From positions 10,752,940 through 10,816,939 of the forward strand of contig LS997563.1 in the NCBI GenBank assembly GCA_000469685.2: 64,000 bases of DNA, in the 5' to 3' direction. Below the pieces are notes generated by a model, which saw only the letters and a list, made by a program, of their open reading frames with translations, was not told where the DNA came from and did not search any database. Shown one piece after another: positions 24,613-37,492 of this stretch. Positions within the stretch are counted from its first letter, which is position 1. Every line of letters begins with the position of its first letter. The DNA comes from Haemonchus contortus. Its lineage: Eukaryota; Nematoda; Chromadorea; Rhabditida; Trichostrongylidae. A program made the position numbers and the translations under genes.

Positions 24613-25632
24613 TTAGCTACTCGAAGGCTACCATTGGTCGCGATTCCTATAATGAGCGACGTCACCGGCATGATCAAAAATCATTGTTTAGAACGAACGA
24701 TCTCTTGCAAATGGTATAGATGAATCATTAAGGCTTCAAAGACTTTCGCGAATGCAACATTACAAAAGACTTATTTGTACTGAATCCACGCGGTCAGAAG
24801 ACTACATCTTCAAGTAGTACTCTTGGGTAGCTTCCTGTTTCGATTGCGACATATGTAGCTCGAATTTTCCATGAAGTAGTTGTATATTAATTGATATCAT
24901 GGACAAAGCACATAGGGGGAAGCCTATCACTGAAAAAAGAGCCGCATTCAATTATACGGACAATCCAGTATGGAGTATGGTGCTGGGTTGACCATCGACT
25001 CTGTTTTTGTTTACAAACTCCAGTTCAACTTTTCTGCAGCTATTACTGCTTCTCAGCCGCAGTTGAATTTGCCTTGGAAAACACACCGGAATACTGGATA
25101 CAATGGGCTTCACCGAATGACATGGAACACTTTATTCAACCAATAGGATCCGTGAATCCAAAAAGATACATTCACGAATAATGGATAATATCCAATGGAA
25201 AAGAAAACGAGGAGGAAATGGCCGGACACACAACGTGTCTGCTGTCATGGAGCCCATATGAACGAGCTTACGATTAATCTAGGAAAACCTTAGGAGTCAG
25301 CAATGAGGCTTCTAGAGGCCACCCACTGTTCAGGCTACATCTACAGGGGAAATCGATGTGTAGGAGTGCAAAATCAATATCTAGTTTGAAGTACGCAACG
25401 ATCACGAAGTTGCGAGACGAGAGTAACCTGGTGTATTCTTCATGCGCACAACAAGTTTGCAGGAACATCCCCAAATACAGAGTTACTGAGGGATAGGGGT
25501 TAGGCGCTTATGGTTGATGGGCATAGTAGGGCAAACAAACATGCACACGCTGAGGGCTCGTCGAAATAGTCATCACTCTAAACCTATCTAAGGCGCCCCG
25601 TCTTCTTACCCACCACCTCCCCACCACCGCAT

Positions 25633-27263
25633 TCATCCATATCCATAGTTCGTGCAACCGCCGTACTGGTATGTCGCAACTCCATTACATACACAGTAAT
25701 ATTGCTGTTGCATACCAACCATTCCGTAGTACTGTTGTACTAAAAAGTCATACTTAAGCATGTAACAACGTCTGAAAAAAGTTTCTATGGCCACCTTCAC
25801 AACCGGTGCTGTGCCGGTAGTAATATGGCTGTTGGTTGGAATAGTACGACTGTGAGTAGTAAGTAGGTTGGCGATAACCGAATAAAGCTGGAATACAATG
25901 ATTGCTTGGTTGAAATAGTATAAGTTATTTACATCAGTAATGTATTGGATGTAAAAAAGGATCGGCAGCTATATCTTAGGGTACTCAGCAGAGGAAAAGG
26001 CGGTAAAACATCCCTTCATGAAAAAGGCGCCGTTCTATCGGTGGCAGAATCGTTGACCCAAGGCAAATCTCTAATAGTGGTAAATTGACCAAATCCCTTG
26101 GATGGTCACTTCTGATCCCCTAAGTATCGAGGATTTCTGTGAAAAAAATTGATGATAATTTAATCTCGCCTACTAGCCGCGAAATCAAGCATGGCTCGCT
26201 CTTTGTGATTACGGTTTTCTTGGTCTTCAAAACAAGTTTTGAATGGTAAAGGTATTGTTACCTCCTCCTAGCAGATCAAGTAGCCCTAGAACTCCACCTC
26301 CACCGTAGCTGCTGCCTAAAACGGCATTATAAATTTGATGTAATATCGAAACTGACTATAACGCTTTCAAAGAGACCCACCTCCATAGGATGATGATGAT
26401 GACGATGATGGTATGGATGATGAACCGAAGGAGTGGAAGCTTCTCGACCCTCTGAATCACTCATACATCTTTTCAGAAAAGTTTTTATTCGAATCTAGAG
26501 AATGATCCTAAGGAGACAAGGGGCTATGCAGCAGTATAACGATGAAACTTATCTCTCTGAGAGGTCAACTGGAATAATGGAAACAAATGATGCCGGTCAC
26601 ACTTAGAAAGTTGTTATTGGAGCTGGCGTAGTATTTACTGGCAGAACAATGAGGAACCCTTTGGTTTTTTGTTCATTTCCTTACACAGGCATGCGAAAGG
26701 AGTTTTGCCCGAAATTTGCTGAAAATTATTGGATACGTACCCTATCCCTCGCCAGTGATGGGAATGGTGGTGTCCATGATGACTATGGCCAATATGATGA
26801 TGATGATGTCCTGAAAACTACCTTACATACTTAGATTTTTTGAGCTCATTCTTGAGCTATTGAAAGTAAGCTGTAGAATGAATCGAACAGTTGCTTGACA
26901 TCAAAATTGTCTTACCTGCATGAGATCCTCCTCTTCTAGCCTCCACCAAAGCTGAAATACAGAGAATTGATATTTTTCTAGCTGCGTAAGCAATTTTACA
27001 GTTTCTCATGAAGTCAAGGAGCTCGGAACTCTCCTCCGATAAGTTGAAGGTATTGTCGACAGAGTATGAAATCCACCCCAATGGGTTCCATTTCAGGAGG
27101 GTCAACTTCAAACCATCCCGTCGGAATGTTTTGAATTAGAAGCATCAAGATAGGGTAACATAGCCAGATATTATAATTAGAAAGGAAAATCTGGATATGA
27201 ACCTTGCTCTTGGAGGAGGTACAAATAGAGGATCATGGAGACACCAGCGGACCAGCTCCACAT
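25633..27263 (-). CDS. Gene C: secreted His/Ser/Tyr/Gln-rich protein with Cys tail
   Basis: Exons 27263-27203, 26951-26916, 26810-26741, 26451-26381, 26315-26262, 25887-25795 and 25739-25633 join in phase to 163 residues. Exon 1 is a signal peptide (MWSWSAGVSMILYLYLL). Exon 2 is ALVEARRGGSHA. Exon 3 is strongly His-rich (GHHHHHIGHSHHGHHHSHHW). Exon 4 is a Ser run (SFGSSSIPSSSSSSS). Exon 5 is VLGLLDLLGG. Exon 6 is Tyr/Gln-rich and ends STGCEG, and exon 7 ends YYCVCNGVATYQYGGC with stop TGA at 25633-25635. Exon order and phases equal those of A and B. The His block suggests divalent metal binding, which is not proven. Confidence 0.82.
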
Positions 27264-27339
27264 CTTACTGTCTAGCGGAGTAGTATGGTGTTCAAGGGAC
27301 GATTTCCCACCCCCAGATCCACGCGGGGATTCTGGTGAG

Positions 27340-27361
27340 AACCGGGTTGACCGACTTTACC
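27340..27361 (-). promoter_or_regulatory. Conserved promoter block of gene C
   Basis: AACCGGGTTGACC (27340-27352) followed by a diverged TTTACCAC, 77 bases before the ATG. An ACTCGAAGGCTAC element further upstream is shared with gene B. The GATA-like core is changed to TGGTAA here. Confidence 0.5.
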
Positions 27362-27814
27362 ACAACTAACTCGAAGGCTACTATGAAGAATTCGTCATTT
27401 CCTTCCTGATTGACGTCATGGCTGCGGTCACAGGCTGTTTTGGGGCTGGATTTGGCGAGAATGATCTCGTGTCATCGGGGTGCAGATAGTCGCGCTCCAT
27501 CGGAGAACAAACACGTGCTTGAACATGAGCCAAGTTGTCAGTCAGAGGGTACTGGTAGGCCCATGTTTTTGCAGTTACAGTAGAGTAACTCATTTCCAGG
27601 GTTATGGTAAATTTGTTTTGACATGCCTACTCGATTATTAGTCATAATTCTTTAAATAATCACGTCATTCTTTATTACTGTGGAGCGCGATCAGACTGCA
27701 AAACTGTAGGCCTGCATGATGATCAAATATTATGAAGTTCCGCTGGAAACTGCACAAATTCTAATGAAATAATCAAACAGACGAGCAGGAAAAAAAAGGA
27801 AAAATTATGTTGTT

Positions 27815-27885
27815 CACGCTCGAACGGCACAAGCATGGGTTCGAATTCCGTCTAAGGCTAAGCGTTTTGCTCATGGCTCTTCATC
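27815..27885 (+). repeat. tRNA-derived SINE-like fragment
   Basis: A B-box-like GGGTTCGAATTCCGTC follows GCTCGAACGGCACAAGCAT. It has no cloverleaf and no clear A box. Confidence 0.35.
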
Positions 27886-28464
27886 CACATAGAACTTCGA
27901 GATGGGATTTTAAAAAAACCCAAAAAAATGCTTCAAAAAAGCTTCGACCAATAGATGTGGAGTGGGATGAACCAGGCACCGTATGACAGCTGTACATATC
28001 AATAAATCAGTCGTTCTGCCGAAGCTGTTTTGACCTTGAAGGTTTTTCAAATCGTTCTATATTTGTAAGACAAAAAAAGGATCAATCATATTTTCGAAGT
28101 CTTTTTTGTCTATAACATGTAACTTTCCTGAAATTTTTCTAACCCAGTATTAAACCCTGTATGTAATATCAAACAAATTTCTGAAATGACTCAGCATATG
28201 TAAACAGCAGTCTGCCCTTCCCTTATTGACGAAGTACCATTTATGGTATAAAGGGAGGGTGACGAGAAGCTGAAAAGGAACATGTTATTTTATTGATTGC
28301 CTATAAATTCAGTTTCCGGCTGGTATTCTGTCTCGAGCAGGTTCCATCCAATTCCTCTACCCTTCAATGAATCCATTCTTCGAAGTAACTTCTCCTATTG
28401 ACTTAGTTTCAGTTACCTGTTCGAAGAAGCAAATGCAAAAGTACCAAGTCGACCTACGCTAGTA

Positions 28465-29444
28465 ATGGGTTGTAACATAAGTTCGTAGAGTTTTTTCACA
28501 AAGATTTATTTTAACCAAAAAACAATAATTATAATAATAAATTAACCAATGATGTATCCTCCGTTATTGTTCACGATCTCCTCCTATCTCTCAACCAATT
28601 TGTTGATGCCGATTCGCCAAAAATCGGCCGTTGCGGTGTCGAAGAATTGGTTGAGCCAGTTTTTAACATCCCCTTCGCCATCGAAGGTAACACCCCTCTT
28701 TTGGTTTAACATAGAGCGGAAAAGGTTCTAGCTGGCAGGTGCAAGATCCGGAGAGTACGGTGGATGCTAAAGAACCTCCCATCCAAGCTCTTGGAGTGCT
28801 GTTTTGACGACTTGAGCAATATGGAGCCTGGTGTTGTCGTGGAGCAAGATTACTTGACCTCGTCTATAAGGTCTTTTCAGCCGAATAGCTTCATTTAAAT
28901 AGTTCAGCTGGGCAATGTAGACCTCCTTGTTGACAGTGGCGTTTCATTCGAGCAGTTTCCCAGTGCACTATGCCTACCCAGTCCCACCAAACGCAGATCA
29001 TGACCTTTTTTTGGGTAAAGATCTTGCTTGGCTCTCGGCTTCGGCGCCTTTCCTGGAGCCACCCACACCTTTCAGTAGACACACCTAAGACACCTTCTCC
29101 GTACACACAGCATATGTCCCCAGCGGTTTCGGCTGCTTTTTGACCTCGACGAAAAGCAAAGAAAAGCAGATGTCGAAAATGCTATTTTTTTCGACTTGAT
29201 GTTTTGTTAACTGCTGGTATTTCGCCGCAGTACGCGATCCGAAAGTCTATTTTTTTCTTCCTGGATGTTCCACTTCTGAGCCCGAAAAAAGGCGAACAAT
29301 TGAATTATCCTAAAAACAAATAAAACAGTTTTGTAGAGGAGAAAGAGCTCTTTCGAATGAATGTATGCCCTTCGCTGAAAAACAAAATAAATCGTACTGA
29401 AATAACTCTAACGCAAAACTCTACGAACTTATGTTACAACCCAA
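28465..29444 (-). mobile_element. Mariner element, decayed transposase
   Basis: Terminal repeats ATGGGTTGTAACATAAGTTC (left) and its complement (right, ending 29444) are flanked by TA at 28463-28464 and 29445-29446. The minus strand keeps mariner transposase pieces in several frames: KVMICVWWDWVG (first catalytic Asp region), LLHDNTRLHIAQVV (second Asp), HPPYSPDLAPAS, then a stop where the third catalytic Asp should stand, and a C-terminal INKLVERWEEIV block ending near 28545. The 980-base length and the frame breaks show it is dead. It is the same family as the copy at 4139-4669. Confidence 0.9.
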
Positions 29445-29603
29445 TACTTTGTAACATTAAAGTGGCCCAACAAACTCCTACGAAAACCCCTAATCGCGAA
29501 AAGCCTCTGAAGGAACTCTCTCCATTATGATTGATATTTCTGGAGTCTAATCTGTACTTTTCAACGGTATACCCTCTTTTATCATGACGAAATGATTTTC
29601 AGG

Positions 29604-31433
29604 ATGAGACTTATGTTAATGTTCGCATTCGCTGCAGCTGCAGCCGCTTGTGGCTGGGTAAGGAGCGTTTCACTCGAATGCGTTTTACTTTTCGATTACT
29701 TGACGACTGAGCCAAAGACGTCACCAAATCGGATAAGGGATACCGTGAACTGGGGCTCGGTGGCTTTGCTTACCCTTGAACAGCTTCAAATCCCGCAAGA
29801 AAATGCTGTTTGGAAAATTCCTTCAGTGTTCCAGCGCATGTGTAGCTGGAGTAAAGGGACGGAACAGAAAATGGTTAGGGATAGGATTGAGTCAGAGGCA
29901 TGATCGCGCGGAAGAAGTGTAAGCAAGACATGTCCGCAAGGACTAGGATGTATCATTCCAATCCAACGATTAGCAGAAGCATACCAAGAAAATATTCTAC
30001 CTCGTGATATCTCAGCTGATGGGAGCGGGAGGTTCCTTGTGAGCAAACCCTGTTGCGTCCTGCTGTCACAGTAGTTAACTCTTAACAGTCATTAAACTTT
30101 GAGTGCTTCTCTCTCGAAATATTACCGCTTTCTTTCAGGTTTGCTGCTGCGGTCGGCCTCCGGTGTACCCGTTCTTGTATGGGGTTCCTTACCAAGGACT
30201 AGTGGATTTCAACAATATTCTTAACGTTTGTATCAGATACTCTCTTTTTTTGCACATGATGGTTAGATGATGGTGCTATAGGCTTAGTGTGAGCTTGATA
30301 TTGAAAATGCACTTGTTTCTGCTCCTCAGCGTTCATGAGCTTTGGGTCCCACTCTCTCCTCGCCTAATACGTTTTCCCTTCTCGCAGTGGGTCCGTCCAA
30401 AACAAAAGTACAGGAACCGAAAACAGGGCCGTGAAATATCCCCTATTGCGAAAGCAGTTTCGAGGCAGGGCGCGTCATATACATTGCGCTATGGAGCCTC
30501 TTGAATGAGTCTGCACAAACTCGCTATTATGAATTGCGGGGGTAAGGGTTATTGAGGCCACTGTCAAATTTGTTCAGCACCATTAACTGCGTGAAATAAA
30601 TCCGAGAGACAAACCTATGCCGTTGCAGGATAGGTCCCTAACGAGAGGGCAATTGGAGAATAAGTTGCAACAGTGGGCTGATCAGTACAATGTTAGGGTG
30701 AGTGACCAGTCACCTCAAAATGGGCCCTTTTAAAGCAGTTCGTTGTTCAGGCAAGCTTCGACAATTTCGTGAAGCGAACTGATGAAATCAGGTTGAGAAC
30801 CCAACAGGAAATCGCCAACGCTTTAGAGGGACTGAAAGCATTCTTCACTGAATTGGCTAAGGTGCAGAACGACAAGGTGAGACATAATCAATTGTAAAAA
30901 ATCACCTGCTGGTGGTTACTATGCTTCAATTTCAGTCCTTGACGTTGCAAGACGCCCGATCAAGAACACGCCAGCTGTTCAACTTGCTAACGGTCAAAGC
31001 ATCTGAGGCAGCGTCCTGCTTGCTGTGCACATTCTCGCCTGAACCAGAATGTGACTATGGAGGCTACGGTGGTGGCTTCGGCGGTGGCTACGGTGGTGGC
31101 TTCGGCGGTGGCTATGGAGGTTTTGGAGGTTACGGCGGCTTTTTCCGAAGCCCTTCCGGGAAACAGCTTGCCAAATTTGACAAAAAGCAAAAACCATCGA
31201 AGGGTGCCGGTAAGCTGGATGTTGATAGCACCGGTGTAGGCTATCCATGGCATACCGGTAGTTATCGTGTCGACCTCAATGCTGGAAACAAAGGACGAAA
31301 TGGCTTCGGTGGAAGCTTCGGTTCAGGAAACACAGGTCGTGGAGGATTTGAAAGAAGGAACAAAGACAACAATCAATTCGGTGGAAGCTCTGACCCCAGT
31401 AATGTCTTTAGTCCATTTTTCGGGAAGAAATAA
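29604..31433 (+). CDS. SXP/RAL-2 (DUF148) family secreted protein with Gly-rich tail
   Basis: Exons 29604-29657, 30139-30225, 30629-30697, 30751-30876 and 30936-31433 are all phase 0 and give 277 residues. Exon 1 is an Ala-rich signal peptide (MRLMLMFAFAAAAAACGW). Exons 3-5 carry the SXP/RAL-2 pattern: LTRGQLENKLQQWADQYNV, NFVKRTDEIRLRTQQEIANA, LEGLKAFFTELAKVQNDKSL, then RQLFNLLTVKASEA. This matches the helical DUF148 domain of secreted nematode antigens. Exon 5 then adds a GGY/GGF repeat and a basic Gly/Asn/Ser-rich tail ending FFGKK, unusual for the family. TTTTCAG directly before the ATG could be a cis or trans-splice acceptor. AATAAA follows at 31446. Confidence 0.85.
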
Positions 31434-31445
31434 GCAATTGACTTT

Positions 31446-31451
31446 AATAAA
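31446..31451 (+). terminator. Poly(A) signal of the SXP/RAL-2 gene
   Basis: AATAAA, 13 bases after the stop codon. Confidence 0.75.
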
Positions 31452-32293
31452 AATGCATATCAAGCGTGCAAATTCGAAGATTCCCTAGCAATCACGGTTT
31501 TCGCTTTCATGCTATGTTCTCCACTCGTGATTGGAATTATCCTATCACCTGCTCTTACAACTAACAATGAAAAAGGACATTCAGCGAATAGGCAAACAGA
31601 CAGGCCAGAAAACAACAGACAGATTTGCTGTTTTATATAGGGATAGGTTTTTTTGGAGTGCAAATACAGAGGGAAAAAATCCTGCAAATTCTTGCACGAA
31701 GTTTTAGTTACCATCCAATTCCATTCAAAATTAGCTGTCATTAGAGAAGGAAGACAGTAGGGCCTCAAGTATTACTGTAGAAGTGGTACCAACCTGAAGT
31801 AATACTTGAAGGCCTTGCAGAGCAATGCCTTTCGGTCTCGAAGTCGTGGGAGCACTCTTGTGGGAGCATTCTCCTCATTCCAGCAGAGATTTTCACTAAA
31901 CTGTGACTGACGGGTTCGGCCTTGAATGGGCCGGTATCTTAAAAAAGCAAGATTCCCGCTCAGGCTAAATTTTTCCGACAGCTTGACAACCAGGGCTCCA
32001 AAAGTTATTATAAGGTGGAACAAGGAAGCGTGCAAAGGAGCCGTATGTGTCAGGAGGTGCCATTATGGCCAGCATTCACGGCCCACGGACCCATAAGTTA
32101 CCTGAGTCTTTTGATAGATTGTTGTATGCTCACATCAAACCAAAATAATTTATTATCCATACAACATATGGAAATGTGGAGCGCAGTTTGATTAACGTGA
32201 TATTCAAGATGCTAATTGATGATAATTTTTCGGAATATTATCGTGTACGATTCCAAGGATTAATATTACTATAGCATCTCTTTCTATTAACCA
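31452..32293. other. No gene seen
   Basis: Intergenic space between the SXP/RAL-2 gene and the 3' end of the phosphatase gene. Minus-strand frames here (31460-31768, 31772-32035) have no family match. Confidence 0.6.
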
Positions 32294-35541
<3,248 letters not shown>

Positions 35542-35806
35542 CTGAAAGTACAGATTGCATATTTCAATGAGGCTGGAAATGCCGATAGATCTTTTTTCCC
35601 TTCATCATTCGCAGGGACAAAAACCATGTCTCCGTTCAACAATTTTGCCCAAACCGTCCTGAAGGCACAGTACAAAAGGGTCATAAGTGGTAGGCTAATG
35701 ATTCAGAGAGCGATCTCCCTTAGATGAGGGAGATGGGGTATATTGGCACATGTTAGCTTTTAATCATGATCGGTACCGGTAAATAAGTGCACTGTTGTCT
35801 ACATAC

Positions 35807-37440
35807 GATCTTTTTCGGAATCGGCGACTTTTCGCCCATCTTCCTCAGGAATGAATCTGGTGCCTCCTGAAAAAGTACCAATTAAAACACTCATTGACTT
35901 GACTCACCTTTATTTCCATCCCATAGGTGTGTTTGCAGTGGTCGAGACTTCTGCCCACCACGCTCACCACTGGGAGGAGAAGTTTGCGAGAAAGAGCTCC
36001 GTAGAAGATTCGTGATTCGGGAAGGTACATACGTTCGCTGAGACTGTCTGTCTAGCTGATCAGTAGGGTGTCCTCGTCGTGTGTTCCGCAAGCAAGAAGA
36101 TCCCTCTGCGAAAAGTGTTGGAGGCAAGCCGGCAGGAGTAGGTTGAGTAGTACAATGAGCCAAACCTAGAAAGTTTGCAGCTTATATACCACCGGTATGA
36201 TTACCTATCAGAGACGTCTGATAAGGCCACCTTGTTTATTTTGTATAGTTCATAGCCCTCTAAACAGCCTCAGCGAGCTGGTTGTTAGAAGGTTTCAGTT
36301 TTTAGTGTCTAGTTATAGTTCTACTGTGCTAACAGAAACGAAAATTTAGTCGGGCACTTGACTCTTACAGTAACCGTATCAACTTGTGCCGGATTACTGT
36401 AAGAGCCGAGTGCCGGACTGAATTTTCTTCTGTTACTGTGCTACGAAACTCCATTATCTGCTTAGAGTCAGGCGATACAGGATCCATTCCCAATCAGTTC
36501 TTGGCTATTGGGGGAAGAAACGTAGCTTCGTATCCGACATGTGGTACTGTAGTTTTTATCAAGAACTGCTGATCAGAAGAAGAAAATTCTTGGTTGGCTT
36601 TACTTTAGAAATGAGGAGAACGCTGTCTGAATGGAGCCGCGAAGTGAATTGCAAGTCGAATCTGATTAGCGAAGTTCCTTAGAAACAGGTCTAAAATCAA
36701 AGTCATTTCAGTACTAGAGCTGTAGTAAGGCTACATGGGCTCTACCGCGAACCATTCTACCTAGTTTGATCCACCTTACTACAGCTTAGACCTTAAACGC
36801 TTCCCATTTTAGAGGTTGTATCGAGGAGAGTGTTCCAAGCAGGGCGCATTATAGCATTGGAGCGCGAAAGATCACCCCATGTTACCATAGAGACGGCTAG
36901 ACCAACTGTCCTAAAAACAGCCGTTATTCGACTAAGCGGACTTCTCAATTGATGCAGTACTTCAAATCTCATTATTTTCTAATTCTTTCTCAGTTTGTTT
37001 CTGGATTTCTGTGTACATATTGACTGATTAGTCCCATACCCTGGAAGGTCCCCTTTGAAGTCTTTTGTTCGATTTTGACATTGCGTTGAAGGATTTGTCT
37101 CTGAGCTGTAAGCAAATTACTGGAATGCTTATTTCATTTTCCGGCATGATATCAAGGCTTTAACACCATTCACCAATAAGTAGCTTCTTGTAGGCCCTTC
37201 CTGGCTGTGTTCCCTTGAAGGGGCGGTGTGCTCAGAGTTGTGGGTGGACCAACTCGACTCTTGGGCTTGCGGATCATCACCTGGAAAGAAGGTCTTTATA
37301 TGAGTAATTGATGTGGAAAAATTTGTCCTAAAAAATCCCTGATTTATTTCAAACTGCTGCACCTGAGAATAATGAGGAGCCGGAGTGAAATTGTTTTTGT
37401 TGATAAGATCTGAAGCTTCCCTTTTTTGATTTTTTTTCAT
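35807..37440 (-). CDS. Candidate N-terminal exons of the phosphatase
   Basis: Three splice-bounded blocks precede the catalytic exons. 37440-37167 starts with ATG (MKKNQKREASDLINKNNFTP) and is Ser/Gln/His-rich. 36165-35908 reads Pro/Ser/Arg-rich sequence ending at AAAG/GTGAGT. 35866-35807 reads either EAPDSFLRKMGEKSPIPKKI (which joins in phase to exon 35541) or a second frame (which joins to exon 36165-35908). Both joins cannot hold at once, so part of this model is wrong. A disordered N-terminal tail is usual for nematode PTPs. Confidence 0.4.
36328..36437. repeat. Long imperfect inverted repeat (hairpin)
   Basis: The left arm (about 36328-36375, TCGGGCACTTGACTCTTACA) and the right arm (about 36389-36437, TGTAAGAGCCGAGTGCCGGA) are complementary over about 48 bases with few mismatches. 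A loop of about 13 bases separates them. No TA or other target duplication is obvious. Confidence 0.75.
36718..36786. repeat. Inverted repeat, 13-base perfect arms
   Basis: AGCTGTAGTAAGG (36718-36730) and CCTTACTACAGCT (36774-36786) are perfect complements about 43 bases apart. GGTCTA before the left arm matches TAGACC after the right arm, suggesting a small MITE. Confidence 0.65.
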
Positions 37441-37492
37441 GTTTGATGACTTTTACTACTGAACGGAATTATTCAGGTAGGTATAGCTAGAG
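37441..37492. promoter_or_regulatory. Short divergent spacer between BBS7 and the candidate PTP start
   Basis: Only 52 bases separate the BBS7 ATG (plus strand) from the candidate phosphatase ATG (minus strand). It holds ATTATTCAG, a possible trans-splice acceptor 16 bases before the BBS7 ATG. I did not find an RFX/DAF-19 X-box in the 250 bases upstream of BBS7. If the PTP N-terminal model is wrong, the promoter region is larger. Confidence 0.4.

Noticed and set aside
23980..26950. CRISPR-like regular repeat spacing
   Set aside because: Repeated motifs are coding repeats and paralogous exons, not direct repeats with spacers.
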